Shown here: positions 25,162 to 34,197 of the stretch, one piece after another | Numbering within the stretch: position 1 is the first letter of the stretch | How the letters are laid out: every line of letters starts with the position of its first letter | NCBI RefSeq assembly: GCF_913054185.1 | Contig: NZ_CAJXIV010000007.1 | Location: forward strand, 1-64,000 | DNA length: 64,000 nt | Reading direction: 5' to 3' | DNA from: an uncultured Shimia sp. | GTDB taxonomy: Bacteria; Pseudomonadota; Alphaproteobacteria; Rhodobacterales; Rhodobacteraceae | Position numbers and translations under genes: made by a program | The notes under the pieces: model-generated | Seen by the model: the letters and a program-made list of their open reading frames with translations, nothing else | What the model was told of the DNA's origin: nothing | Database searches by the model: none

Positions 25162-26459
25162 CGGCTCATCAGTTCGGGCAAGTAGGTCACGATCTGCGGG
25201 AACACCGCGATCAGAGCCACACCCAGAAGCAGCAACAGGAAGAAAGGGAAGGCCGCTTTGGCCACCTCTAAAATGTTGATGCCGGTCATGCCTTGGATGA
25301 CAAACAGGTTGAATCCTACCGGTGGGGTGATCTGGCTCATTTCAACCACAACCACGAGGTAGATGCCAAACCACAGCGGATCGATACCCACGGCGGCGAT
25401 CATTGGCATGATGATCGACGTGGTCAGCACAACCACCGAAATGCCGTCTAGGAAGCAGCCCAGAATGATAAAGAAGATGGTGAGCGCAAACAGCAGCATC
25501 GGTGCCGACAGGTTCATGTCCGCAATCCATGTCGCGAGGTTGCGCGGCAGGCCGGTGAAGCCCATCGCGACCGACAGGTAGGCCGCGCCCAATAGGATGA
25601 AGGCAATCATGCAGGATGTGCGGGTGGCGGACAGCAAGGCGTCCATAAAGAGCTTCCAGCTGAATCCGCCCGACAGCCAGGCCAGCAAAGTTGCCAGCAC
25701 CACGCCAAGTGCGGCTGCGTCCGTGGGTGAGGCCAATCCGGTGTAGATCGAGCCAATCACGCCAATGATCAGCAGGGCCACTGGGATCAGGTTGCGTGAG
25801 GCTTTGATACGCTCCACAAAGCTGAATTGGCGCGCTTCTTCTGGGATTAGCTCCGGGTTCATCCAAGCGCGTACAGCCACGTAGCCCGCAAACAGAGTAA
25901 TTAGCATGACCCCGGGCAAGACGCCTGCGATGAACAGGCGGGCGATGGATTGTTCGGTGGCCACGCCATAGACAATCAAGATGATCGACGGCGGGATCAA
26001 CAGGCCCAGCGTGGCAGAGCCTGCCAGTGTGCCAAGGATCAGGCTTTGCGGGTAGCCGCGTTCCGTCAGCTCCGGCACTGACATCCGGCCAATTGTGGCG
26101 GCGGTGGCGGCCGAAGAGCCCGAGACGGCGGCAAAGATCGCGCAGCCAAAAACATTCACATGCAAAAGCCGTCCCGGCGCGCGGCCCAGCCATGGTGCAA
26201 GGCCAGAGAACATGTCGTTGCTCAATCGTGAGCGTAAGAGGATTTCCCCCATCAGGATAAACAGGGGCAGGGCGGTCAGCGCCCAGCTGTGGGAATGCCC
26301 CCAGAGCGTGGTGGCCAGCACCAGTCCAGCTGGCGCGTTGGAGAACGCCAACAGCGCCACAAGCGCCACAACACCCAGTGAAATGGCGACCCAAAGGCCA
26401 GCCGCCAGGCAGAGGAGAAGCAGTCCAAGCAGGACCAATGCAATGAGCGGATCAGCCAT
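25158..26459 (-). CDS. dctM: TRAP transporter large permease (DctM)
   Basis: 433 residues with about twelve hydrophobic helices and DctM-family landmarks such as GHSHSWALTALPLFILMGEIL, AAVSGSSAATAATIGRMSVPEL and GSATLGLLIPPSIILIVYGV. It is the ion-coupled (normally Na+) channel subunit of a TRAP importer for organic anions. It lies 3 bases after dctQ and would be translated with it. Within this locus the probable cargo is 5-oxoproline (see the oxoprolinase gene), by context only. Confidence 0.93.
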   Translation of the reverse strand: MADPLIALVLLGLLLLCLAAGLWVAISLGVVALVALLAFSNAPAGLVLATTLWGHSHSWALTALPLFILMGEILLRSRLSNDMFSGLAPWLGRAPGRLLHVNVFGCAIFAAVSGSSAATAATIGRMSVPELTERGYPQSLILGTLAGSATLGLLIPPSIILIVYGVATEQSIARLFIAGVLPGVMLITLFAGYVAVRAWMNPELIPEEARQFSFVERIKASRNLIPVALLIIGVIGSIYTGLASPTDAAALGVVLATLLAWLSGGFSWKLFMDALLSATRTSCMIAFILLGAAYLSVAMGFTGLPRNLATWIADMNLSAPMLLFALTIFFIILGCFLDGISVVVLTTSIIMPMIAAVGIDPLWFGIYLVVVVEMSQITPPVGFNLFVIQGMTGINILEVAKAAFPFFLLLLLGVALIAVFPQIVTYLPELMSR

Positions 26460-26462
26460 GTT

Positions 26463-26987
26463 TTAGACCTCGTCTGGTGTGTTGAGCACGGAAGATCCCG
26501 TGGTGATCAGGTCAAAAAGTGTGTGCAGAAGTGCGACAAGCAGCAGTCCCATGCCAAAGGTCATGGCCAACTGTGGTATCCAAAGCGGCACAGGAATGAT
26601 GCCGTTGGACACATCGCCGTAGTGCAAGCTTTCCCATACCAGCGCACCGCAGAAATAGAGGGCAAATGCAACAAAAGCGCTCGCAATCAGCAAGGTGACA
26701 CCTTCGGCCAAAATAACCAAGCGTGGGGACAGATGTTGCATCACCAAATTGACGCGGATGTGCCCACCAGACCGTAACGTGTAGGCCATGGCGAGGAACG
26801 TCGCACCTGCCAACATGAAGCCCGCAAAATCAGCGTAAGATGGGATCGTCGAGGGCAACATGCCGGGCATCAAACGGCCCATGCCGTTGAGCACAATTTG
26901 CGTGCTGATTAGCAGGCAGATCGCCAAGATCAGAAAAGCACTGAACATCCCCGCGGCCTTATAGGTTGCGTTTAGAAAACGGCGCAT
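26463..26987 (-). CDS. dctQ: TRAP transporter small permease (DctQ)
   Basis: 174 residues with four predicted membrane helices (about FSAFLILAICLLISTQIV, FAGFMLAGATFLAMAY, VILAEGVTLLIASAFVAFALY, LAMTFGMGLLLVALL) and the usual WIPQLAM segment. DctQ binds and stabilises DctM. ATG 26987 has GGAGAGG upstream; the longer frame from 27020 would run through the terminator hairpin. It lies downstream of dctP across that hairpin. Confidence 0.9.
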   Translation of the reverse strand: MRRFLNATYKAAGMFSAFLILAICLLISTQIVLNGMGRLMPGMLPSTIPSYADFAGFMLAGATFLAMAYTLRSGGHIRVNLVMQHLSPRLVILAEGVTLLIASAFVAFALYFCGALVWESLHYGDVSNGIIPVPLWIPQLAMTFGMGLLLVALLHTLFDLITTGSSVLNTPDEV

Positions 26988-27017
26988 GACAAACCTCTCC
27001 CCATCGGTTTGGTGGTA

Positions 27018-27054
27018 CAAAAAAGACCGGCGGCACGGGGTGTCGCCGGTCTTT
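27018..27054 (-). terminator. Strong hairpin with T-run between dctP and dctQ
   Basis: Perfect 11-bp arms (AAAGACCGGCG 27022-27032; CGCCGGTCTTT 27044-27054) extend inward by four more pairs, one of them G-T, to a GGG loop. On the minus strand the stem is followed by TTTTTT. It should act as a partial terminator, making the binding protein more abundant than the permease. Confidence 0.75.
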
Positions 27055-27066
27055 CATACGTGGTGC

Positions 27067-28026
27067 TTATTGCTGGTAAGTTGTCAGGATAGACAGAGCT
27101 GCGTCAGACGCATTGCCTTTCCAGTTGTCCAGCATTTTGGTGCCGATGCCCTGCAGGCCTTCGACCAGAGCTGCGCTTGGCGCGTAAACAGTGATGCCGT
27201 TGGCTGCCAGCTCTGCGGTTTTTGCCTCAGCTTCCGCTGCAGACATCTCCCAACCGCGGGTTTCAGCAGTGGCTGCTGCTTCCAGAACGGCCGCTTTGGT
27301 GTCATCGCTCAGCTTGTCAAACACACGCTGGTTCACAACAACGATGTTCTTTGGCACCCAGGCATTGATAGGGCTGTAGTGGGTGACAAAGTCCCACGCA
27401 GTGGAGTTTACACCGGTGGATGGCGAGGTGATCATCGCCTGTACCTGACCAGTGGAGAACGCTTGCGGGATGTTGGAGGCTTCCACCTGTACCGGCGCAG
27501 CACCTGCCAGCGTGGCAAACTCTTCCAATGCGGCGTTATACGCACGGAAGCGCAGGCCGTTCAGGTCGTCCACAGTGGCAATTTCGCCATTGGTGTAGAG
27601 ACCTTGAGCAGGCCATGGCACGGAGAACAACGGCACCAGACCCTGTTCCGCCAAAAGCTCAGTCACAACCGGCTTTTGCGCGTCCCACAGCTTTTTGGCT
27701 TCGTCATAAGAGGTCGCAACCAGCGGCTGGCTGTCGATGCCATAGGCCAGATCTTCGTTGGACAGGCGGGACAGGAAGAATTCACCAGCTGGCACCTGAC
27801 GTGAGCGCACAGCGTTTTTGATCTCCGCGTGTGGGATCAGCGAACCTGCGGTGTGCAGAGTGATGTCGAGATCGCCATTGGTGGCCTCACGTACATCATC
27901 GGCAAACTGCGCGATGTTCTGAGTGTGGAAAGTGCTGTCGCCATACGGCGTTGGCATGTCCCATGCGTCTGCATAGGCTGGGGCGGCGCAGGCCAGCGCC
28001 GCCGAAAAGGCGATTACATGTTTCAT
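27067..28026 (-). CDS. dctP: TRAP transporter periplasmic binding protein (DctP)
   Basis: 319 residues. Signal peptide MKHVIAFSAALACAAPAYA is followed by the DctP fold: HTQNIAQFADDV, GEFFLSRLSNEDL, LNGLRFRAYNAALEEFA (the conserved Arg that binds the ligand carboxylate) and VNQRVFDKLSDDTKAAV. ATG 28026 follows GGGAG. It heads the TRAP operon and is divergent from the oxoprolinase gene with 106 bases between, sharing palindromic sites. The conserved Arg implies a carboxylate ligand; 5-oxoproline is the best guess from context. Confidence 0.9.
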   Translation of the reverse strand: MKHVIAFSAALACAAPAYADAWDMPTPYGDSTFHTQNIAQFADDVREATNGDLDITLHTAGSLIPHAEIKNAVRSRQVPAGEFFLSRLSNEDLAYGIDSQPLVATSYDEAKKLWDAQKPVVTELLAEQGLVPLFSVPWPAQGLYTNGEIATVDDLNGLRFRAYNAALEEFATLAGAAPVQVEASNIPQAFSTGQVQAMITSPSTGVNSTAWDFVTHYSPINAWVPKNIVVVNQRVFDKLSDDTKAAVLEAAATAETRGWEMSAAEAEAKTAELAANGITVYAPSAALVEGLQGIGTKMLDNWKGNASDAALSILTTYQQ

Positions 28027-28072
28027 AGGTTGCTCCCTGTTCGTTTTTACGATTCTTACAATTACATTACGT

Positions 28073-28116
28073 TGACAAATTGTCAGCGTTATAAACATAA
28101 AGCAACTATAAAGTTG
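28073..28116. promoter_or_regulatory. Palindromic sites in the dctP/oxoprolinase divergent region
   Basis: TGACAA-A-TTGTCA (28073-28085) is a perfect palindrome with one central base, of the same build as the GACAAT-A-ATTGTC pair in front of hpaF. A second repeat CAACT-ATAA-AGTTG lies at 28103-28116, just before the oxoprolinase ribosome site GAGGAG. Both suit dimeric winged-helix repressors controlling the divergent genes. The regulator is not proven. Confidence 0.55.
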
Positions 28117-28132
28117 ATTCGAGGAGAACGGC

Positions 28133-31100
28133 ATGTCGACGCAACCAGCAGAGAAGTGGCAGTTTTGGGTCGATCGTGGCGGCACGTTCACAGACATTGT
28201 GGCCAAGGCTCCGGACGGTGCACTGCATAGCCATAAGCTCTTGTCCGAAAACCCAGAAATCTATCGGGACGCGGCAGTGCAGGGCATACGCACCCTGTTA
28301 AATCTGGATGCTGACACGGCGATTCCAGAGGGCAAAATTGCGGCCGTAAAAATGGGCACTACAGTGGCCACCAACGCGCTTTTGGAACGCAAAGGCGAGC
28401 CGGTGCTGCTGCTGATCACCAAAGGTCTGCGCGATTTGCTGCGGATTGGGTATCAGAATCGCCCGAAACTTTTTGACCTCGACATCCAACTGCCGGAACT
28501 CCTCTATGATGAGGTCATCGAAATTGACGAGCGTCTGGATGCAGATGGCAATATCATCACCGAACTGGACGAGGATGCCGCCCGCGCTGCGCTGAGTGAG
28601 GCTCACGCAAAAGGCTTCCGCTCCGTCGCCATCGCCCTCATGCACGCCTATCGCTTCCCGGATCACGAACAGCGCCTGGGCAAACTGGCCGAGGACATCG
28701 GTTTCTCGCAAATTTCTCTCAGCCATGAGGCCAGCCCGCTGATCAAATTGGTAGGCCGAGGCGACACCGCTGTGGTCGACGCGTATCTCTCCCCAATCTT
28801 GCGCCGCTATGTGGATCAGGTAGCTGATGCTCTGGGCGCGGACCAAGGCGGCTGTGACCGGCTGATGTTCATGCAGTCCAACGGTGGTCTCACTGACGCA
28901 AGCCTGTTCCAGGGCCGCGATGCTATCTTGTCTGGCCCGGCAGGTGGCGTGGTCGGCATGGTGCGCTCTGCAGCGGAGCTGGGTTTTGAAAAACTCATCG
29001 GCTTTGACATGGGCGGCACCTCCACCGACGTCTGCCACTACGCAGGCGAATATGAGCGCTCTTTTGAAACCGAGGTTGCAGGTGTGCGCATGCGCGCGCC
29101 CATGATGTCGATCCACACTGTGGCCGCGGGCGGCGGCTCGATCCTGTCCTATCGTGACGGCCGTATGCAGGTGGGCCCTGAAAGCGCCGGTGCCAATCCC
29201 GGCCCCTGCGCCTACCGTCGCGGTGGCCCGCTCACCGTCACCGATTGCAACGTCCTACTGGGCAAGCTGCATCCGGACCACTTCCCTCATGTCTTTGGCC
29301 CAAATGGCGATCTGCCGCTGGATGCCGACGCCGTACGCACCAAATTCGAAGCGCTGAAAACCGAGATTGGCACCGATAAAACGGTGGAAGATCTGGCCGA
29401 AGGTTTCCTGCGCATTGCCGTGGAGAACATGGCCAATGCGATCAAGAAGATCTCGGTACAGCGTGGCTATGATGTGACCCGCTACACCATGAACTGCTTT
29501 GGCGGCGCGGGTGGGCAGCACGCCTGTCTGGTTGCCGACGCGCTGGGCATGGAAAGCATCTTTATCCACCCGTTTGCCGGTGTGCTCTCTGCCTTTGGCA
29601 TGGGGTTGGCCGATATTCGCGCCATGCGTGAAGCCCAACTTGGCTGCGCATTGGAAGACATTGGCGCTGCAAAGCAACTGGCCGAGATCGCCGCCGCCGC
29701 CCGTGCGGAAGTTGCCAGCCAAGGTGTGGCCGAGGCGGACATCATCGTGGAGCAACGCGCCCATATTCGTCCAAAAGGCGCCCAACAAAGCCTGCCGGTC
29801 GATTTTGGCAACGCCGACAAAATGCGCGCGGACTTTGTCACTGCCCACAAACAACGCTTTGGCTTTGCCCCTGACACCGACGATCTGATTATCGATGTGT
29901 TGGAAGCGGAGGCCGTGGGTCAAACTGGCGAACCGGTCACGATGCCCAACCCCACTGGTGGCACGCGCACCGACGCAACTGTGCCGTTCCACCTCAACGG
30001 TGGTTGGCAGGACATTCCTCTGGTTGATCGTACTGCCCTGGCCATTGGTGACAGTGTCACCGGTCCAGCAATCCTGACCGAACCCACTGGCACCAACATG
30101 ATCGAAGACGGGTGGCAGGCCACCTGCGCGGCGGGCGGCAACCTCGTCCTCAAACGCATTGTGCCGCTGGCCCGCAAAGAGGCGATTGGCACTTCGGTGG
30201 ATCCGGTCATGTTGGAGGTGTTCAACAACCTCTTTATGTCGATTGCCGAACAGATGGGCGCAACGCTGGCCAACACCGCCTATTCGGTGAACATCAAAGA
30301 GCGGTATGATTTCTCCTGCGCGATGTTTGACCAAAGTGGCGATCTGGTGGCCAACGCGCCGCACGTGCCGGTGCACCTCGGATCCATGTCTGAAAGCGTG
30401 CGCACTGTGCTGCGCACCAACGCCGGAAAAATCCGCCCCGGCGACGTCTTCATGATGAACAACCCGTTTAATGGCGGCACCCACCTGCCGGACGTGACGG
30501 TGATCACACCGGTGTTTGACGCTGCGGGCGAGAACATCCTCTACACAGTGGCGTCTCGTGGTCACCACGCCGATATTGGCGGCAAAACCCCGGGCTCGGC
30601 CCCACCGGACAGCCGCACTATCGACGAAGAAGGCATCGTGATCGACAACTTCCTGTTGGTGGATCGCGGCACCCTGCGTGAAGAGGCTGCGCGCGCGTTG
30701 CTGGCGTCTGGTCCTTTCCCGTGTCGCAACGTGGATCAGAACATGGCAGATCTCGCGGCACAGGTCGCGGCCAATGAAACTGGCGCAACCGAGCTGCGAA
30801 AAATCACCTCGCAATTTGGCCATGGCACCGTGCAGGCCTATATGGGCCACGTGCAGGACAACGCAGAAGAAAGCGTGCGTCGCGTGCTCGACGTGCTGCA
30901 TGATTGCAGTTTCTCTTATCCACTGGATGACGGCGCAAAAATCGAGGTGGCAATTTCTGTCGACAAAGCATCCCGCAGCGCCACCATCGATTTTACTGGC
31001 ACGTCAGACCAAAGCCCGCTGAACTACAACGCCCCGATGGCAATCTGCCGCGCGGTGGTGCTCTATGTTTTCCGCACCATGGTCGGCAGCGACATTCCGA

Positions 31101-31726
31101 TGAACGAAGGCTGTCTGAAGCCTCTGAGCCTGATTGTGCCCGAAGGTAGCATGATCAACCCGCGTTACCCTGCGGCGGTGATCTCTGGCAACACTGAAGT
31201 CAGTCAGGCAATCTGTGACACGCTTTACGGTGCGCTGGGCGTGATTGCGGGTAGCCAGGGCACAATGAACAACTTTGTTTATGGCAACGATACGCATCAG
31301 AACTACGAAACCATCTGCGGCGGCACAGGGGCAGGGGACGGCTTTGACGGCACCAGCGCGGTGCACAGCCATATGACCAACACCCGCATGACCGACCCTG
31401 AAGTTCTGGAAACCCGCTTCCCGGTGCGCGTGGACGAGTTCTCGATCCGCGATGGCTCAGGCGGGCAGGGACAGACCTCTGGCGGTGATGGCATTGTGCG
31501 CCGACTGCGATTTAACGAACCAATGACGGTGACGGTGCTGTCCTCGCACCGCATTGTACCTCCCCATGGCGCGCAAGGTGGTGGTTCTGGTGCGGTGGGT
31601 GAAAACAGCGTTGTGCGCGCTGACGGTGCGGTTGCCGAGCTTCAAGGGAACGATCAGGCGTCGCTTGAAGTTGGTGACGTTTTTGTGATGAAAACACCTG
31701 GTGGAGGCGGATTTGGCGCGCTTTGA
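28133..31726 (+). CDS. ATP-dependent 5-oxoprolinase (fused HyuA-HyuB hydantoinase/oxoprolinase)
   Basis: 1197 residues, the length of full 5-oxoprolinases. The N-terminal HyuA half (about 1-680) has the actin/ASKHA-type phosphate loop VDRGGTFTDIV, the GTTVATNALLERKG stretch, FDMGGTSTDVC and FGGAGGQHA. The C-terminal HyuB half (about 690-1197) has FMMNNPFNGGTHLPDVT, SRGHHADIGG and TPGGGGFG. The enzyme hydrolyses 5-oxo-L-proline to glutamate with ATP in the cytoplasm. GAGGAG precedes the ATG. Related proteins act on hydantoins; the pyroglutamyl peptidase next door favours oxoproline. It is divergent from the TRAP operon. Confidence 0.92.
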   Translation: MSTQPAEKWQFWVDRGGTFTDIVAKAPDGALHSHKLLSENPEIYRDAAVQGIRTLLNLDADTAIPEGKIAAVKMGTTVATNALLERKGEPVLLLITKGLRDLLRIGYQNRPKLFDLDIQLPELLYDEVIEIDERLDADGNIITELDEDAARAALSEAHAKGFRSVAIALMHAYRFPDHEQRLGKLAEDIGFSQISLSHEASPLIKLVGRGDTAVVDAYLSPILRRYVDQVADALGADQGGCDRLMFMQSNGGLTDASLFQGRDAILSGPAGGVVGMVRSAAELGFEKLIGFDMGGTSTDVCHYAGEYERSFETEVAGVRMRAPMMSIHTVAAGGGSILSYRDGRMQVGPESAGANPGPCAYRRGGPLTVTDCNVLLGKLHPDHFPHVFGPNGDLPLDADAVRTKFEALKTEIGTDKTVEDLAEGFLRIAVENMANAIKKISVQRGYDVTRYTMNCFGGAGGQHACLVADALGMESIFIHPFAGVLSAFGMGLADIRAMREAQLGCALEDIGAAKQLAEIAAAARAEVASQGVAEADIIVEQRAHIRPKGAQQSLPVDFGNADKMRADFVTAHKQRFGFAPDTDDLIIDVLEAEAVGQTGEPVTMPNPTGGTRTDATVPFHLNGGWQDIPLVDRTALAIGDSVTGPAILTEPTGTNMIEDGWQATCAAGGNLVLKRIVPLARKEAIGTSVDPVMLEVFNNLFMSIAEQMGATLANTAYSVNIKERYDFSCAMFDQSGDLVANAPHVPVHLGSMSESVRTVLRTNAGKIRPGDVFMMNNPFNGGTHLPDVTVITPVFDAAGENILYTVASRGHHADIGGKTPGSAPPDSRTIDEEGIVIDNFLLVDRGTLREEAARALLASGPFPCRNVDQNMADLAAQVAANETGATELRKITSQFGHGTVQAYMGHVQDNAEESVRRVLDVLHDCSFSYPLDDGAKIEVAISVDKASRSATIDFTGTSDQSPLNYNAPMAICRAVVLYVFRTMVGSDIPMNEGCLKPLSLIVPEGSMINPRYPAAVISGNTEVSQAICDTLYGALGVIAGSQGTMNNFVYGNDTHQNYETICGGTGAGDGFDGTSAVHSHMTNTRMTDPEVLETRFPVRVDEFSIRDGSGGQGQTSGGDGIVRRLRFNEPMTVTVLSSHRIVPPHGAQGGGSGAVGENSVVRADGAVAELQGNDQASLEVGDVFVMKTPGGGGFGAL

Positions 31727-31776
31727 GCGCCAAAATATGCACCTCCGTGATACAGTCGCGATACAGACGTAATACC

Positions 31777-31806
31777 GACGTCCCAAATCGATCGTTTTGG
31801 GACGTC
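31777..31806. repeat. 11-bp perfect inverted repeat after the oxoprolinase gene
   Basis: GACGTCCCAAA (31777-31787) and TTTGGGACGTC (31796-31806) are separated by eight bases that include CGATCG. There is no T-run on either strand, so it is not a classical terminator; it may be an operator in front of the pyroglutamyl peptidase gene, whose ATG lies 15 bases on, or a stabilising hairpin. Two GATACAG copies stand just before it. Confidence 0.55.
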
Positions 31807-31820
31807 CAGTGAGGGTTCGA

Positions 31821-32456
31821 ATGACACAAAAACCAACCATACTGGTGTCCGGTTACGGCTCTTGGGCTAAAGCCAGAAATAACCCTTCCGCTCAGGTTGC
31901 CAAACGCCTTGGGCTGGAAAATTTTGACTGCTGCACATTGATTGCGGTTGAGCTGGATGTTGACACTTTCGCCCTTCAGGATCGCATCAACGACTTACTG
32001 GACAGGCATCAGCCCGATGGCTGGATCGGGCTTGGTGTGTCAAGTTCCGCGGTGGTTGAACCGGAGATGATCGGTGTGAACTGGCGTCATTTTGGGGTGC
32101 CGGACGTGACGGGTGCAAAGCTCACCACAACGCCGATCATTGACGGTGGGCCAGCGGCCTACAACGCCACATTGCCGTGTGCGGATATGGTGGCAGCAAT
32201 GAGGTCTCAAGGCATTCCAGCAGCCCTTTCCTTTTCGGCTGGAACACATCTGTGCAACCAGTTGATTTATACCTTGGCGCACACAGCAAGATGCCGTGAC
32301 ATTGATCTCAAAAGTGGATTTGTGCACATCCCGCAAACACCTGAAAATATTGTCGAAAAGGGCGAAGTGTCGCCATCGATGGATCTCCCGGTTTCAACCA
32401 GTGCCATTCGTGCCTGTGTCAATGTTTTGGCCGCCAATCTTGTGACCAAATCCTAG
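31821..32456 (+). CDS. pcp: Pyroglutamyl-peptidase I family (peptidase C15)
   Basis: 211 residues, the C15 length. The family's GFEPF-NPS opening is present as SGYGSWAKARNNPSAQ, and the catalytic set falls one residue off the canonical numbering: Glu82 (VEPEMIGVNW), Cys145 (SAGTHLCNQLIY) and His169 (SGFVHIP). The enzyme removes N-terminal pyroglutamate (5-oxoproline) from peptides. It follows the oxoprolinase gene by 94 bases in the same direction, so the two would release and open the same compound. The first glycine-rich block is diverged (GYGSWAK for GFEPFGG), so activity toward other amides is possible. ATG 31821 follows GTGAGGG. Confidence 0.82.
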   Translation: MTQKPTILVSGYGSWAKARNNPSAQVAKRLGLENFDCCTLIAVELDVDTFALQDRINDLLDRHQPDGWIGLGVSSSAVVEPEMIGVNWRHFGVPDVTGAKLTTTPIIDGGPAAYNATLPCADMVAAMRSQGIPAALSFSAGTHLCNQLIYTLAHTARCRDIDLKSGFVHIPQTPENIVEKGEVSPSMDLPVSTSAIRACVNVLAANLVTKS

Positions 32457-32472
32457 GCAATGTGACGTAGTT

Positions 32473-34050
32473 TCAGTCTGCAAAAAGATAATCTGTCCGC
32501 GCAATTTCGCGGGCCTTTTCTTCGGGTACATGTAGAAAATCAACCAGCGCATTCACATGCTCGTCCTCCGTCCCAGACTGCACCATTCGGCTTACATTCT
32601 CAAACTCCGCGTCGCGAATACGGTCACTTTCGCTCAAGATGTCCCGCCGAATGGTGGGCAACAAGCGCTCCAGGGTTTCCGGTGACGTTTGTTCGCCCGC
32701 CAACCCGATGCGGATAGAGTGCCCGGTCAGATATTCATCCGTAAAATCACACTGAATTTCCAACATCCGCGTGATGGAACGATCCCCAAAGAAGTCCTGC
32801 ATGAGGTCCATCGCACTTGGGTCCAAACAGACCACCAATTGGTTGGTGTCATAGTAATCAAACAACATCCGCATCAACGCACGCCGGTGCCGCGTCCGTT
32901 TGCCCAAGGTCGATTGGATGCCACCCAAATCTGGCAACGGTGTGCTCTCTTCATTGAAGAGGTAAGCGATGGTTGGATGCACAGTCGCTTGGTCAATTTT
33001 TTCGAGTAGCCGCTTGGCAACATGCCATTTTTTGCAAACAATTAACATTAGTTCTCGGTCGCGACCGAGTGTACTTTCAGTCTCCCAAAAACGGCTGGCA
33101 AACCGTTTTCCCTGCCGTCCTCTTCCGGTCAAAAACTTAAACAGGCTTGGGCCTTCCGCAGAGATTTGGAAATCTACGCCTTTTTCTGCATAGAGTTGGC
33201 CAAGTCGTTCTTTGAGGGTTAGGGCGTCAGGGCTAATCTTTCGTGCGAACAGATAGTCTTGGCTGATCAACAGATCGTAATGGTCGTTATAGAAAGTCAG
33301 CGGCATCCCGTAGTCGGTAAACATCAGGAAAGTCAGAGTGCGTGTCCGAATTTCATTTGTCGGGACCAAATGCCGCACGATTGTTTGAAAGAACGTCTCA
33401 TCCGGGATCCAGGTGGTTTTGAAAAATCGCATCACATCGCGGCGGGATTCAGTGAAATGTAAGACCGCTTCAATGGTTTGGCGTCGCAAGCACCACCATT
33501 GGCTGCCAATCATAACTTGAATATCGGCAGGGATTTCGCGGGTTAACCCCAGCTTTTTCTGCACGTTGAATGTCGCGTAGAAGCGGCGTTTCTGTGTGCG
33601 TTCATTGAACCAGTGGCGATAGATCAGCCGCTCTGACTTCATGCCGGTTTTGATCCAGTCGCTCTCAAAGAAGTCAAAACTTTCAATGAAATCAACGTCA
33701 TTATCGTCAAGAAACTCATGGATGTATTCCGATGATTTGATGACCATACAGTCGCCGGACAGCATGTAAAAATGCGAGGCGCGCGGGAAGTTTTTAACCG
33801 CCGTTTGCACAGCATAGAGTGTCGCTTCCACAAGGCTCCATTCGCCCCAGCCGCATTTGATCCGCTTTTCAGAAAACGCAACGTTTGGGTTGGGGCCGAG
33901 CACCTCCTGCAGCATTAAAAAATGCTCAGGTTTTGCGCGCGCGTCAAAATGGATGGAGATGTAGTCCCCTGTGGCTGTAAGCCGCTCTGCCTGCTTGATG
34001 ATCGCTTCAGGATCTTTGTGGCACAGAAGAATGTAAGCAATTCTCGCCAT
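32473..34050 (-). CDS. GT14-like (core-2/I-branching) beta-1,6-N-acetylglucosaminyltransferase family protein
   Basis: 525 residues. The N-terminal about 300 residues resemble core-2/I-branching enzymes: IAYILLCHKDPEAI, YISIHFDARA, RIKCGWGEWSLVEATL, FYMLSGDCMVIKS, GSQWWCLRRQTIEAVL and TWIPDETFFQTIV. The C-terminal about 200 residues look like a separate domain, perhaps the DUF5927/5928-type extension seen in roseobacters; I do not know its function. It would transfer a sugar to a surface glycan. There is no signal peptide or membrane helix. It is convergent with pcp and divergent from the sulfotransferase gene. Confidence 0.8.
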   Translation of the reverse strand: MARIAYILLCHKDPEAIIKQAERLTATGDYISIHFDARAKPEHFLMLQEVLGPNPNVAFSEKRIKCGWGEWSLVEATLYAVQTAVKNFPRASHFYMLSGDCMVIKSSEYIHEFLDDNDVDFIESFDFFESDWIKTGMKSERLIYRHWFNERTQKRRFYATFNVQKKLGLTREIPADIQVMIGSQWWCLRRQTIEAVLHFTESRRDVMRFFKTTWIPDETFFQTIVRHLVPTNEIRTRTLTFLMFTDYGMPLTFYNDHYDLLISQDYLFARKISPDALTLKERLGQLYAEKGVDFQISAEGPSLFKFLTGRGRQGKRFASRFWETESTLGRDRELMLIVCKKWHVAKRLLEKIDQATVHPTIAYLFNEESTPLPDLGGIQSTLGKRTRHRRALMRMLFDYYDTNQLVVCLDPSAMDLMQDFFGDRSITRMLEIQCDFTDEYLTGHSIRIGLAGEQTSPETLERLLPTIRRDILSESDRIRDAEFENVSRMVQSGTEDEHVNALVDFLHVPEEKAREIARTDYLFAD

Positions 34051-34197
34051 CTAGCGCTTCGATCCCCACTTTGACGTCTTGTGTTTATCCATTTAAAGAT
34101 GAAAGCGCGTTGAATAAACAGGCTTTGTTTGGAAATTTTTGACAGGCGCAAAGATCGTGGCCAAAACGGTAACCGCGGCGGTAATGGAGGCAGGAAC

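Noticed and set aside
25342-26394. 350-residue open frame on the minus strand overlapping dctM
   Set aside because: Alternative frame of dctM; Trp/Arg/His-rich with no membrane helices, while dctM shows full family motifs.
29255-30901. 548-residue open frame on the minus strand
   Set aside because: Antisense to the oxoprolinase gene, His/Arg-rich and without a domain.
31777-31806. Inverted repeat as a terminator of the oxoprolinase gene
   Set aside because: No T-run follows on either strand and the next gene starts 15 bases later; kept only as a repeat.
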